From NCBI RefSeq assembly GCF_000219535.2, contig NZ_CP007806.1:3568501-3632500 (forward strand): a DNA stretch of 64,000 bases, written 5' to 3'. Every line of letters begins with the position of its first letter. Within the stretch, counting starts at the first letter, position 1. Positions 17,541 to 26,773 of the stretch are shown here, one piece after another. A program made the position numbers and the translations under genes. This DNA comes from Brevibacillus laterosporus LMG 15441 (lineage in GTDB: Bacteria > Bacillota > Bacilli > Brevibacillales > Brevibacillaceae). A model generated the notes under the pieces. That model did no database searches and had not been told where the DNA came from. It saw only the letters and a list, made by a program, of their open reading frames with translations.

Positions 17541-17835
17541 GCTTGTGATACCCCCAATTATCAGTTTTTATGTAGACAAGAAAATATCAGACTATCAAAT
17601 TTGGGTGATGATTCAGGAGCTTGGAGAGGGCACTTCATAAATAAAAAACGATAATTTGTTTATTTTGTTCTCTACCAATTCCTATTAAGGAAAAAACACC
17701 CATTTTCGACATGATTCCAATATTTTCGCCAGCCCGTAGAAATTTTACCCCATGTAAGAAGCGATATGCAAGCGAATTTTTTATTCTATCATTCGGAATA
17801 TGTTAGTTTTCTTACTCTTTAACATAAAAAACCTT
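17541..17835. other. Intergenic region between spoIIIE/ftsK and nupN
   Basis: A 295-base AT-rich gap. I find no terminator with a T-run behind the translocase gene and no promoter with both boxes. A minus-strand TAAAAT preceded at 18 bases by TTGCAT (near 17740-17770) is the best -10/-35 pair but is weak. No small gene with a ribosome binding site is visible, and I see no purine-riboswitch core. Confidence 0.5.
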
Positions 17836-20214
17836 TTAAGAGATTTGTGATTCAGATGATGGTCGTGGAATTCGTACCTCTCGTGGTTTACTCCCCTCGT
17901 ATGGACCAACAACTCCTTGGGCCTCCATCATATCTATAAGCCGAGCAGCTCTCGTATAGCCAACACGCAGTCTTCGTTGCAATAGAGAGGCTGATGCTGT
18001 CTGAGCTTCTGCCACAACCTGTACGGCCTGATCATACATTTCATCGTCCATGACCATTTGTGGCTCCTCGCTTATTTCCTCGGGAATCATTTCTTCACTG
18101 TATTTTGCTTCCTGCTGTTCCTTCACAAAGGATACGACATCTTCAACTTCCTTATCTGCAACAAAAGCCCCTTGTACGCGGGTTGGTTTGGAGGCTCCCA
18201 TAGGTAAGAAAAGCATGTCTCCTCGCCCAAGTAATTTTTCTGCGCCTCCCATATCTAAAATCGTTCGGGAATCAGCCATAGACGAAACTCCGAAGGCAAT
18301 TCGCGATGGAATGTTCGCCTTTATCACACCTGTAATGACGTCAACAGAAGGCCGCTGGGTCGCAATTAAAAGATGAATTCCAGCTGCGCGAGCCATCTGG
18401 GCTAATCGACAGATGGCATCTTCTACCTCTCCTGGAGCTACCATCATTAAATCGGCCAGCTCGTCCACTATTACAACGATATAAGGTAGGGGAGCCGTAA
18501 GTTGCCCTTGTTCTGCGTTTCTCACCATCTGGTTGTACATTTCTATGTTGCGACAATTCGATTTAGAGAACAAATTGTAACGTCTTTCCATTTCTACCAC
18601 TACTTTTTTTAAAGCTACAGAAGCACGTTTTGGATCAGTTACAACAGGCGCTAGCAAATGTGGTATACCATTATAAACATTAAGTTCTACCATTTTCGGA
18701 TCTATCATCATTAATTTCACTTCGTTCGGTTTTGCGCGCAATAAAATACTCATAATAATCCCATTAACACATACTGATTTACCACTTCCTGTAGCTCCAG
18801 CCACCAATAAATGGGGCATTTTTGCTAAATCTGCCAAAATCGGCTCACCAGAAATATCGCGTCCTAAAGCTACAGTTAATTTGGCTTCTGAATCTTTGCA
18901 TTGTGGACTTTCTAAAACCTCTCGCAGTGTTACCAACGAAATCTCACTATTGGGAACCTCAATACCTATGGCAGATTTGCCGGGTATAGGAGCCTCAATT
19001 CGAATGTCTTTTGCTGCTAAGGCTAAGGCTAAGTCATCTGTTAAACTTACGATACGACTTACTTTTACCCCAGTAGCAGGTTGTACCTCATAACGTGTTA
19101 CGGCTGGACCGCGATGGATTTCAGAGACAATAGCGCTCACACCAAAGCTTTTCAGCGTTTGCACTAGCTTAGCCGCATTTGAGGCATGATCTACGTCTTT
19201 TTGTTGACCAGTGTTCTTCGGTCTTGATAGCATGGACAAATCAGGGATTATATAAGTACTTTCAAGCTGACTATCCTCTGTTTGAAAATTTACCGTCACA
19301 TCCGGCATATCTTCTCCTTGAGAATCAGCCTTTGTTTTAATCGTGATCTTGGCTGATGTTTCTGTTTTGTTTGGCAGATTTGTCATTTCCTGCTCTGGGA
19401 GAGTCTCTACTCGCTCTGTGAAATCTTTTATCACAGGTGAGACCATCGCTGGTTCACTATCCATTTGCTCTTCCCAAGGGGTACTGTTATCTACAATCAC
19501 TGGCGGTGGAGCCTCTATCGAACTGGCATGCTCCAAGTTTGATCCATTCCCGAGCTTTTCCTCTGATTTTTTCTTTTCTTTTTCTTCTTGTAAAAGCTGC
19601 ATGGATTCTTTAACTGATTGCTTTGTTTTCATATAACCTGCGGACAGCTTGCCTCGAATGATATTGAACAGATCTACATAGGAAACCTGGAAGATAAACA
19701 TGATGCCTATCAAAAAGAAGAGGCCAACAACAAGACCCGTTCCAACTGTGCCAATTAACGCATTGGTTACTGTAAATAAAATAGCTCCGATCATTCCCCC
19801 GCCGACGCTTACGGTCGATACTCTCTGCTTCTGATCCTCTAAAATTCTCTCCCAGGTGAGCTGAATCATATTTTGATCGAAACGTCCATTACCGGATAAA
19901 AGCTCATATAACAGCAGATGGTCCCATAATAGAATTCCCATGAAAATGATGAAAAAACCGAACATTCTTGGACTCATTCTGGGGAGTTTTCGAACGAACA
20001 TCATATATACAGAAATCACAATAAGGGCAACAGGTATCAGAAAATCCCATGATCCTGCAAACATGCGAAATAAAAAGGAAAGGACTCTTTGACCTAACCA
20101 ACCACTCTCCAAAAGACCGATCACACTGAGACAGATTATAATAAGACCAATCAGTTCCAGCTTAATGATCGAGGCCCATGCCGATGGGGATGTTTTTCTC
20201 TTTCTTCTACTCAT
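17836..20214 (-). CDS. spoIIIE: DNA translocase SpoIIIE/FtsK
   Basis: Membrane-anchored ring ATPase that pumps chromosomal DNA through septa. The 792-residue product has four transmembrane helices within residues ~20-190, an acidic/charged linker (~200-340), and a motor with Walker A GATGSGKS near residue 470 and Walker [12 protein letters not shown]. The C-terminal ~70 residues ([20 protein letters not shown]) form the winged-helix gamma domain that reads SRS/KOPS-type sequences. Length and locus (after tepA-ylzJ) match B. subtilis SpoIIIE; the TMs exclude soluble SftA. ATG 20214 follows GGAGG at about 10 bases. Confidence 0.95.
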   Translation of the reverse strand: MSRRKRKTSPSAWASIIKLELIGLIIICLSVIGLLESGWLGQRVLSFLFRMFAGSWDFLIPVALIVISVYMMFVRKLPRMSPRMFGFFIIFMGILLWDHLLLYELLSGNGRFDQNMIQLTWERILEDQKQRVSTVSVGGGMIGAILFTVTNALIGTVGTGLVVGLFFLIGIMFIFQVSYVDLFNIIRGKLSAGYMKTKQSVKESMQLLQEEKEKKKSEEKLGNGSNLEHASSIEAPPPVIVDNSTPWEEQMDSEPAMVSPVIKDFTERVETLPEQEMTNLPNKTETSAKITIKTKADSQGEDMPDVTVNFQTEDSQLESTYIIPDLSMLSRPKNTGQQKDVDHASNAAKLVQTLKSFGVSAIVSEIHRGPAVTRYEVQPATGVKVSRIVSLTDDLALALAAKDIRIEAPIPGKSAIGIEVPNSEISLVTLREVLESPQCKDSEAKLTVALGRDISGEPILADLAKMPHLLVAGATGSGKSVCVNGIIMSILLRAKPNEVKLMMIDPKMVELNVYNGIPHLLAPVVTDPKRASVALKKVVVEMERRYNLFSKSNCRNIEMYNQMVRNAEQGQLTAPLPYIVVIVDELADLMMVAPGEVEDAICRLAQMARAAGIHLLIATQRPSVDVITGVIKANIPSRIAFGVSSMADSRTILDMGGAEKLLGRGDMLFLPMGASKPTRVQGAFVADKEVEDVVSFVKEQQEAKYSEEMIPEEISEEPQMVMDDEMYDQAVQVVAEAQTASASLLQRRLRVGYTRAARLIDMMEAQGVVGPYEGSKPREVRIPRPSSESQIS

Positions 20215-20309
20215 GGCACGCTTGCCTCCTTTACGTATGATTACTTTTGCTTTTCCAGTCCCCTTGTAACATTCCCTTTTGACAGCGAGAATCCCTGCTT
20301 TAAGGGAAC

Positions 20310-20344
20310 AAAAACAGCCGGAGTTGGTGCGTCCGGCTGTTTTT
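20310..20344 (-). terminator. Strong terminator after ylzJ
   Basis: A perfect 13-bp stem, AAAAACAGCCGGA with TCCGGCTGTTTTT, and a 9-base loop. The A- and T-rich bases at both ends would let it work in either direction. It separates tepA-ylzJ from the translocase gene. Confidence 0.9.
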
Positions 20345-20408
20345 GCTATCTTAATTAGTATACCACAGGAAATTGTTACAAATACAAACCACTAACAAAA
20401 TTCCTTTA

Positions 20409-20636
20409 TTAATCAAATGAAGGACGAAATTTAACTGTTTGCCCAGGTGCATAGGCTGGATTGACATAGTCATGAGGATTAGGACTAATCAGACGTACAA
20501 TTTTTCCTTCATAGGAATTAATAGGCTCTACCAGCATGACTGCCGCTCCCATTTGGATTTCCTGAATTTGCTGCTTTTCCACCTGCTCCTGGTTATCAAA
20601 TATGAGCTCCATTGGCATAACAGAGTAAATTATCAT
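20409..20636 (-). CDS. ylzJ: YlzJ-like protein
   Basis: Small 75-residue protein of the YlzJ family, unknown function. It is recognised by its size, its start ([13 protein letters not shown]) and its position directly after tepA, with a 4-base ATGA-type overlap. ATG 20636 lies after GAGGGTG. No transmembrane segment or metal motif is visible. A terminator follows. Confidence 0.88.
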   Translation of the reverse strand: MIIYSVMPMELIFDNQEQVEKQQIQEIQMGAAVMLVEPINSYEGKIVRLISPNPHDYVNPAYAPGQTVKFRPSFD

Positions 20637-21463
20637 TGAAGCACACCCTCTTTATTACGTTTTTCCTCAATAAGTTCATTTAGTTTCTTTAACGCTTTCC
20701 CAAGTCCACCTACTTCATTAATTAAGCCATACTTAACCGCATCAGAGCCAATTACATTCGTTCCAATATCTCGGGTTAATTCACCTGTACGTAGCATGAG
20801 ATCACGGAATTTCTCCTCTGTAATATCCGAATTACGAGCGACAAATGAAACTACTCTATCCTGCATTTTATCCAGATACTCAAAGGTTTGTGGTACACCA
20901 ATAACAAGCCCCGTTAAACGAATCGGATGGATTGTCATTGTCGCTGTCTCAGCAATATAGGAGTAATCACCTGCAACAGAGATTGGCACACCGATAGAAT
21001 GCCCACCACCAAGTACGAGGGTAACAACAGGCTTCGATAAGGATGAAATCATTTCGGCTAAAGCAAGACCGGCTTCAACATCGCCACCCACTGTATTTAA
21101 GATAACCATAACACCTTCAACCTTTTGGTTTTGTTCTGCTGCCACCAATTGGGGAATGATATGCTCGTATTTCGTTGTTTTATTCTGAGGGGGTAATTGA
21201 ATATGCCCCTCTATTTGGCCGATGATTGTTAGGCAGTAAATATTGCTTTCCAATTGAGGTACGTTAGTCTGGCCAAGCTGAGTAATATTGTCTATTAGAC
21301 GTTTTTTAACCTCATCTGAAGGCTCCTGCTGTGGTGCTGGCGTATCTGGCTGCTCTTGAGATCTTGAGCGGTCTGGTTGTATTTGGGGTGTTTGCGGACT
21401 CTCCTCATTATTGGTTCTATTCATTGTAAATGGGGGCTTACGCAAATAATCTTTAGGATCCAT
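20633..21463 (-). CDS. tepA: ClpP-like serine protease TepA (translocation-enhancing protein / germination-related)
   Basis: ClpP-fold protease of 276 residues. After a proline/glutamine-rich N-terminal stretch (~15-55) the ClpP domain shows [19 protein letters not shown], the nucleophile region GGGHSIGVP and the histidine region TMTIHP. B. subtilis TepA (YmfB) has been linked to protein translocation and to degradation of small acid-soluble spore proteins. The start is ATG 21463 with AAAGGAGG about 11 bases upstream; the longer frame is rejected because it has no ribosome site. It overlaps ylzJ by four bases. Confidence 0.92.
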   Translation of the reverse strand: MDPKDYLRKPPFTMNRTNNEESPQTPQIQPDRSRSQEQPDTPAPQQEPSDEVKKRLIDNITQLGQTNVPQLESNIYCLTIIGQIEGHIQLPPQNKTTKYEHIIPQLVAAEQNQKVEGVMVILNTVGGDVEAGLALAEMISSLSKPVVTLVLGGGHSIGVPISVAGDYSYIAETATMTIHPIRLTGLVIGVPQTFEYLDKMQDRVVSFVARNSDITEEKFRDLMLRTGELTRDIGTNVIGSDAVKYGLINEVGGLGKALKKLNELIEEKRNKEGVLQ

Positions 21464-21580
21464 CTGGCTAACGACCTCCTTTATGCTAGTTGTAGTATGG
21501 GTTAGCCCTACCGAATTCATGCATTGATGGAAAAGCTAGCCTGCTTATAAAATTGTTTCACATAAGTCAAATCCTTATAA

Positions 21581-21642
21581 AAAAACACTCCTTTCATATT
21601 TGATGGCACATTCAGCCAATCATCCATGACAGGAGTGTTTTT
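21581..21642 (-). terminator. Terminator after the YxeA-like gene
   Basis: A 12-bp perfect outer stem, AAAAACACTCCT with AGGAGTGTTTTT, encloses a 38-base internal stretch that can fold further. T residues follow on the minus strand. It lies five bases beyond the stop codon. Confidence 0.8.
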
Positions 21643-21647
21643 AACGT

Positions 21648-22001
21648 CTATTTACTCTCTAAGCCTTTATTTAATTTTTCGCTTGCCTTAGCAGGAATCT
21701 CTGATATTTGTACCTCAGTATAGGAAACTACTTGATCAGGCTTCACATACACTTTAAGATACGCCTTTTGACGCAATTGTTTAAGACCAGTAAATGTAAT
21801 CGTCTTTTCCATTCCATCCTTATCATATCCAGTTAACGTATATTCGTACAAGTCTGTATTTGACACTTGTTTACCTTCTCCAATGATCTGAACATAATAA
21901 AGGTCTGCACCTATTTTTTTGAATCGATTGTCTTCAAAAAGATAATACAAACCGCCTAAAACGATCAAGAAAACTAAGATTCCAATAATTGCCTTCTTCA
22001 T
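21648..22001 (-). CDS. YxeA family (DUF1093) exported protein
   Basis: The 117-residue product starts with one N-terminal hydrophobic segment (KKAIIGILVFLIVLGGLYYLF) that can be a signal anchor. A YxeA-like domain follows, marked by DLYYVQIIGEGK, YEYTLTGYDKDGMEKTITF and LRQKAYLKVYVK. Family members are small OB-like secreted or membrane-bound proteins of unknown function, often near peptide-sensing or antimicrobial-peptide transport genes; none is seen here. GAGGAG suits the second of two ATGs, so I start at 22001. It is probably exported and faces the cell surface. Confidence 0.83.
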   Translation of the reverse strand: MKKAIIGILVFLIVLGGLYYLFEDNRFKKIGADLYYVQIIGEGKQVSNTDLYEYTLTGYDKDGMEKTITFTGLKQLRQKAYLKVYVKPDQVVSYTEVQISEIPAKASEKLNKGLESK

Positions 22002-22116
22002 TTTCATTCTCCTCTATACGAATTCTCTTGCGATCAGTATAAGGGAGTTTTGGCCAATGTAACATTGAATATCCTTTCATCAATATTACATTTTTGTAAG
22101 ATAAGGCATGTATCTG

Positions 22117-23160
22117 CTATCTAGAGACCATTGATCCTTTTAAAAGGGAAGCAAGCGGGAAAGCAAATTCAGGAATCCCCGCAGCATAAGGAGTATACTC
22201 ATATAAACCAAAATAAATGATTACGGAATCTCCTTTGATATAGAACGCTTGTTGCTCATTAATCGTTTCGAACGGTGTTAGTAAATACCCATATTTTTGT
22301 TGAAATTGTTTCTTTATTTGTTGTGAAATTTCTGCTTTATAATCAGGGTTTTCTTTAAGAAGGTCTTGAAGCGAAAGAATTTTACCTGTTTTGATATCGA
22401 TTGTATAAGCAACCCGATCAACCATTCCGTGTGCTCCACCCGTATATGTATACTGATCAAAAACGACGCTAATTAATCCGTTTTGATTATAGGTAATCTC
22501 GTAATCAAGTGAGTAATCATAAGGATTTTCACCCTCTCTGATCTCCACAGAAGCTTGAGAACCCATTTCAAAGGTTTCTAGTGCAACCTTTTCTAGCTGA
22601 TCGTTTATTTTCCGTTGAATTTCTACATTGGAAGAAAGCCATTTTAATTGCGGATATTGTATCGATACGTTTGTATGATTTCTGTTGATTTTCAGTTCTT
22701 TATTCTCGAATTGCAGGTCATTTTCGGATACAAAATGGGTGCTTACAGCTTTTGTAACGGAATCCTGTGAAATAGAAAAACCCATGTTTTCACAAATAAC
22801 CCGCAATGGTACCAGTATGGAAGAGTCTTTGATTCGAGGGGCTTCCTCCATATACAGCTTATGTCCATTTACGAGATAGGCATTATCTTCTACCTTCATT
22901 ACGATTTCCTTTTTTGAAGATAGGATTGAAATACGTTTTGTTTGGGGCTCGTAGTATACATGAAATCGGAAATCGTTGCGTAACGTATCTAATGTTACAA
23001 ATGTAGTTCCCTTGATGACTTCTCCGGCACTTCTAAGCAGTTTGGTGTCGACCAATACATCAATCTGCTTAGTAGATTCTGCCCAGACGGAATTTGCACC
23101 GAACGTAACGCAATGAAGCATTGCTGCTACCATCAAAATAAACCCTCTTGCTTTTCTCAT
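22117..23160 (-). CDS. Exported DUF3298/DUF4163-like protein with copper-amine-oxidase N-like domain
   Basis: The 347-residue product has a signal peptide (MRKARGFILMVAAML to ...SVWAES). A stalk-like PF07833 domain follows (VLVDTKLLRSAGE, SSILVPLRVICENMG; ~30-150). The C-terminal ~170 residues resemble the DUF4163/DUF3298 domain of RsiV-like proteins: YTYTGGAHGMVDR, then the DLLKENPDYK region and YGLYEYTPYAAGIPEF-like text. In RsiV that domain binds lysozyme, but here no anti-sigma domain or TM helix is present, so function is unknown. ATG 23160 has AAAGGAGA upstream. The accessory block around it is AT-rich. Confidence 0.85.
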   Translation of the reverse strand: MRKARGFILMVAAMLHCVTFGANSVWAESTKQIDVLVDTKLLRSAGEVIKGTTFVTLDTLRNDFRFHVYYEPQTKRISILSSKKEIVMKVEDNAYLVNGHKLYMEEAPRIKDSSILVPLRVICENMGFSISQDSVTKAVSTHFVSENDLQFENKELKINRNHTNVSIQYPQLKWLSSNVEIQRKINDQLEKVALETFEMGSQASVEIREGENPYDYSLDYEITYNQNGLISVVFDQYTYTGGAHGMVDRVAYTIDIKTGKILSLQDLLKENPDYKAEISQQIKKQFQQKYGYLLTPFETINEQQAFYIKGDSVIIYFGLYEYTPYAAGIPEFAFPLASLLKGSMVSR

Positions 23161-23649
23161 ACAAGATTCTCCTTTATGTACAGAACGATTCCTTCTTTTT
23201 ACCATGACGCGAAAAGGACAGTATATCACATGTGATGCTTGTTTGTACTCCTTCATTAGCATTTCACATACCTCAGTACAGCTTTTATTATTACTTTTCC
23301 AGGTTAACTTCTTATTCTAAAAACGACGACCCATCAACGAAATCTTGACAGGTCGTTCATACTGTATCCCTGTTCCCACAGGCCATATATTTTATGCCTC
23401 TTTAAGAAGAAATGATTAGACTACCTGCCTGACTTCTACATTTATTCACCCTTAACCACTTCTGTCGCTTCAAATGATCGCATGTCATATTGCAGCCGAA
23501 TCAACTAACTAGATCGAAGCGATTTAATCAGCAGTCTGATCAGTACGTCCTATTCGAGATGGAACTAAAAGACTTATTTATCAGACTTATATGGATTTAT
23601 TTTAAATTCATCCTTCCCAAAACTTTATTCCACATCGGTTACAAATAAA
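23161..23649. other. Non-coding stretch, possibly degenerate sequence
   Basis: A gap of 489 bases between the glycosyltransferase and the DUF3298-like gene. No ORF with a ribosome site exceeds 60 codons. On the minus strand a 27-codon open fragment (23317-23401) reads like the tail of a former protein (contains PVGTGIQ and RPVKISL) but has no start. No clear terminator follows the glycosyltransferase gene. It may be the remnant of an insertion element; I cannot name one. Confidence 0.35.
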
Positions 23650-24882
23650 TTACCTTTTTGTTATGGTACGAGTAAATTTGAACACTTCATCCGCTGCCCT
23701 TTGACGCCCTCCAGACTTATGAAATGACTGACTGATTTTTTTTGCCTTTTCCTGATAAATCGGATTTTCTAAAACCTCGTGAACAGCTTGTTTAATATCC
23801 TCTGATGATAGATTTTCAAAATCTAACAAAACTCCTGCTCCAAGCTCCTTTACCCGTCGTGCTATCATAGGTTGATCATTAACAATGGGCAGCATAACTA
23901 ACGGTACCTCAAAATAAAGTGATTCACTTATGCTATTCATCCCACAATGGCTAATAAACACATTTGTGTGACGTAATACATCTATTTGAGGAACATAATG
24001 ACGCACAATAAAGTTATCTGGTATATCCCCTAATTCTTCCATTGTTGTATTCTTTCCAATGCTAAGTACTACCTTACCATCTACGTCTTTTAAAGCCGTA
24101 AAGCATTTTTGATAAAGCTCTAGCTGTTGGTTTACGATCGTTCCCATAGAGATGAAGATGACTTGTTTTCCTGTTAACTCATCAATGGGAAAATCACCAA
24201 GGTGACTGCTATCTGGTATGGAAGGACCTACAAAAATATAGTTGTCATCAAACTGCTCACTATTTCTCTGGAAATAAGAAGAAGTGAACACAATATTTAA
24301 ATCAACTGGCCCAGGATTAGATAAAAAAAATCCCGGAAATGGAACTTTATATTTGTTTTCTAATTGCTTTTTACATTCTTGTATTTTTTCCAATTGTAAA
24401 AAATTTTGAAGCGTAGCCAGCCTCTCTAGCTTCCCTTTTTCATCATCTGAGTCTGTTAGTGTCATATTTTCATGAGGATCATTTGAAAATGCAAATGTAG
24501 TCCAAGTAGCAATGGATAATAACTTACATTGGTGAGCAATCCAGGTACCTACCATCGTTTGTGCATCGTATAAGAGATAGTCATATGTCTCATTCGTAAT
24601 TTCGTTTTGTATGGTATCCGTTATCATTTCCATGGCATGTAGAAATTGCAGGAAAAACTCTACCGGCTGTGAATTAATCAGATTACTAATTTCTTGAAGT
24701 ATTTCTTGCGCCCTTTGATCCACAGGCCGAAATATAGCTCCTGTTTGTTCAATTTTCTCTTGAAAATGATTGGACGAATAATAGACAATCTGCTCCCCGC
24801 GCTTTACTAAATCTGTTACTAGCCCTAACGTTGGATTTACATGACCTTCTCCCAACATACTGATATATAGTGCCTTTGCCAT
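23650..24882 (-). CDS. MGT-family glycosyltransferase (GT1, macrolide/UDP-glycosyltransferase type)
   Basis: GT-B fold glycosyltransferase of 410 residues. The N-terminal domain begins KALYISMLGEGHVNPTLGLV, the acceptor-binding GHVNP motif with the catalytic histidine. The C-terminal domain carries VFISMGT and the donor-binding HCGMNSISESLYFEVPLVMLP...NDQP signature. The family glycosylates macrolides, flavonoids, lipids and other small molecules with UDP-sugars. ATG 24882 with GGGAGGG seven bases upstream is chosen over a start 13 codons further up. A good promoter (25017-25046) lies 135 bases upstream. It is divergent to the glycolipid-binding gene, which hints at a lipid acceptor, but that is inference. 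Confidence 0.9.
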   Translation of the reverse strand: MAKALYISMLGEGHVNPTLGLVTDLVKRGEQIVYYSSNHFQEKIEQTGAIFRPVDQRAQEILQEISNLINSQPVEFFLQFLHAMEMITDTIQNEITNETYDYLLYDAQTMVGTWIAHQCKLLSIATWTTFAFSNDPHENMTLTDSDDEKGKLERLATLQNFLQLEKIQECKKQLENKYKVPFPGFFLSNPGPVDLNIVFTSSYFQRNSEQFDDNYIFVGPSIPDSSHLGDFPIDELTGKQVIFISMGTIVNQQLELYQKCFTALKDVDGKVVLSIGKNTTMEELGDIPDNFIVRHYVPQIDVLRHTNVFISHCGMNSISESLYFEVPLVMLPIVNDQPMIARRVKELGAGVLLDFENLSSEDIKQAVHEVLENPIYQEKAKKISQSFHKSGGRQRAADEVFKFTRTITKR

Positions 24883-25016
24883 TTGCTTCCCTCCCATAAT
24901 AAAAGTTGTTCTACTCCCCATTCCGTTTTTTTACAGGATGCCCACGGAAATTCGTTAGAACTGCTGCTTGTGAATGAAGATCCCTATAAAACCAAACTTA
25001 GTTATTATTTGTTTGG

Positions 25017-25046
25017 ATTATAACAAACAATTTCATTTTTTGTCTA
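25017..25046 (-). promoter_or_regulatory. Sigma-A promoter of the MGT glycosyltransferase gene
   Basis: Minus-strand TAGACA (25041-25046), 18-base spacer, perfect TATAAT (25017-25022) with an extended -10 TG one base before it. It is among the best promoter matches in the window and leaves a leader of about 130 bases. Confidence 0.65.
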
Positions 25047-25184
25047 CATTTTATTCACATCCCTTTCGTTCCGTATTCTTACGTCTTAGCTATTTACAGT
25101 TTTGAATTTCTAATAGATTCAGTTCATGAAATTACACAGAAAATGAATTTACGTAGATAAAAAAGCAAGTAGGCTTACGTTTTT

Positions 25185-25214
25185 TTAAAAACACCATCTA
25201 TTTAATGGTACAAT
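25185..25214 (+). promoter_or_regulatory. Candidate promoter of the glycolipid-binding protein gene
   Basis: TTAAAA (25185-25190), 18-base spacer, TACAAT (25209-25214) with TGG before it (extended -10). The distance to the ATG is about 110 bases. The -35 box is weak. Confidence 0.4.
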
Positions 25215-25324
25215 TCTAAATAGATAGATAACTAAAGCGAAAGTATCAATCTCTACGATTTGCTCGTTTTACTTGCATTCTTATTAGGAAAAGGTAGTGA
25301 AATTAGCTTATAGGAGGACGTATT

Positions 25325-25885
25325 ATGGCAACAGCAACAGATATTTTTTGGAGACCAAGCATCGGAAGCGGCTATGAACATTTGCGATTAGTAAAAGACG
25401 ATCACAAGATAACGGTTGACAGTTTAGTAATTGGAAAGACAGACGAGGGTGCAATTTTTCGTGTACAATATCAAATTATTCTTGACACGAATTGGATCGT
25501 CCGCAAAGTAACCATACAGTGTATTGGCAAAGAACAATCCCTGATACTGACCTCTAATGGGAAAGGAGAATGGCGGGATGCGCATGGAAAGGTCATCTCC
25601 GCTTTAGCAGGATGTATTGATATCGACATATCCTGTACCCCATTTACGAATACACTCCCTATCAATCGCTTAGAGCATACCCTCTCTACTCCACAGGAAA
25701 TCTCTGTAGTTTACATATCAGTACCCGATCTATGTTATCGTCAGGTAAAACAGACCTATACTCTGATGAAAACAAACCATACTGAATCGATTTTTACCTA
25801 TCAAAGTGGCAGTTTTATAGAAAATATCAAGGTAGATACTGACGGAATCGTCACAGAGTATCCGCAATTGTTTTTGCGCGAATAA
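25325..25885 (+). CDS. Putative glycolipid-binding family protein (PF06475)
   Basis: The only plus-strand gene in the window. The 186-residue product shows the conserved layout of the putative glycolipid-binding family: WRP...GYEHLRL at the N-terminus, then VDSLVIG, LTSNGKGEW, CIDIDISCTPFTNTLPINRL, VVYISVPDL and FTYQSGSF, ending in DTDGIVTEYPQLFLR. Structures of this family show a beta barrel related to LolA/LolB-like lipid binders; function is otherwise uncertain. There is no signal peptide, so it should be cytosolic. TAGGAGG precedes the ATG at 8-base spacing. Its divergence from a glycosyltransferase gene is suggestive. Confidence 0.9.
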   Translation: MATATDIFWRPSIGSGYEHLRLVKDDHKITVDSLVIGKTDEGAIFRVQYQIILDTNWIVRKVTIQCIGKEQSLILTSNGKGEWRDAHGKVISALAGCIDIDISCTPFTNTLPINRLEHTLSTPQEISVVYISVPDLCYRQVKQTYTLMKTNHTESIFTYQSGSFIENIKVDTDGIVTEYPQLFLRE

Positions 25886-26243
25886 GCCCATCCTTAAAAA
25901 TGTGATTATCCTATATAAAGCTGCGTCAAATCATATAGCTTTTGAATAGCTGCATTCTGCACAATGACCTAGGCCTACTATGAATTAGCATAAGTAGGCT
26001 TAGATTTTATGTTTCCAAATGCAGGCAGGCACTCGTTAATTTGCACGGAGTAAAAAGGGAAATAAGCTATTTTCCTTACACTAGCAATAACTAATTTTTC
26101 AGCTAATACAGGATCATTTCATACCGACAAACCTCACAGTCCCCTTGTTTGTTGTATGAAAAATCTTTTAAGCTGAGCTTGAGATCCTGATAGCCATACA
26201 ATGAGCCTATTTTTACTGAATCGAAGCCAAATGTATCCACAGC
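25886..26243. other. Intergenic region after the glycolipid-binding gene
   Basis: A 358-base AT-rich region between convergent genes. It holds one hairpin (25969-26003) that can end the plus-strand transcript. No other gene is supported. Confidence 0.5.
25969..26003 (+). terminator. Probable terminator of the glycolipid-binding gene
   Basis: CTAGGCCTACT pairs with AGTAGGCTTAG (one G-T pair) around a 13-base AT-rich loop, followed by ATTTTAT. It lies 84 bases past the stop codon. The T-run is interrupted, so confidence is modest. Confidence 0.5.
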
Positions 26244-26462
26244 TCAAATCTCTTTAGTAAATGATAATCCCTTGTCGGCTAAAGCGCGACGGATTTGATC
26301 CATTGCTTTTGGACCCATACCATGTAGCTTCATCACCTCGGCTTCACTTCGTAGTGTAAATTGTTCTAGCCGGAAATAGCCTGCCCCTTCGAGTGCGCGT
26401 CTTGCCGGCTTGGCTAGCGTACTCGGTAAATCACTTTGTGTTTCATGATCATTCTGAGCCAT
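26244..26462 (-). CDS. Small RNA-polymerase alpha-CTD / helix-hairpin-helix-like protein
   Basis: The 72-residue protein matches the C-terminal-domain fold of RNA polymerase alpha. LPSTLAKPARRALEGAGYFRLEQF is followed by LHGMGPKAMDQIRRAL, the helix-hairpin-helix (G-x-G-P/K-x-h) used by alpha-CTD to bind UP-element DNA. It is too short for the alpha subunit and lacks the N-terminal dimerisation domain. Free-standing versions occur in Bacilli as 'DNA-binding protein' without a known role. ATG 26462 lies after GGAGG-type sequence. It could modulate promoter binding or simply bind nucleic acid; this is inference. Confidence 0.8.
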   Translation of the reverse strand: MAQNDHETQSDLPSTLAKPARRALEGAGYFRLEQFTLRSEAEVMKLHGMGPKAMDQIRRALADKGLSFTKEI

Positions 26463-26773
26463 CAGTAACCCACTCCCTCCTCCTTATTGAATCCCTCTTA
26501 CAATTTCATTCTATTCTAGTTCAGCTCCCTTCATTATTTATAAAAGATTTCAAACAGGATTAGACAAGCTTCTTTTTTAAATATTTTTTCCATATAGCAT
26601 GCAACATAGGTGCATTGCTCAGGTCTGACTAGCTTCGTTAACGAAAGTTATTTTTGTAATATATTTACATTATATAATTTTTCTGTATATAATAAATCAT
26701 ATAGAATGATCTGTCTACAGCGACTTGATGATATATAGAGTCAGGTTAACTAGCAATCATAAACAGTCATTTA
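26463..26773. other. AT-rich intergenic region with a 12-bp palindrome
   Basis: A 311-base region of very high AT content. It contains the perfect palindrome TTCGTTAACGAA (26634-26645), then tandem TATAAT-like boxes on both strands around 26670-26700. This could be the promoter and operator region of the alpha-CTD-like gene. No gene is supported. Confidence 0.4.

Larger units (their letters stand above)
24883..25324. other. Divergent intergenic regulatory region
   Basis: The 442-base region between two divergent genes holds a minus-strand promoter for the glycosyltransferase (25017-25046) and a plus-strand promoter for the glycolipid-binding gene (25185-25214). It is very AT-rich. No small coding sequence is supported. 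Confidence 0.6.

Noticed and set aside
23345-23350. Perfect TTGACA on the plus strand
   Set aside because: No -10 box occurs at 15-19 bases and no plus-strand gene follows.
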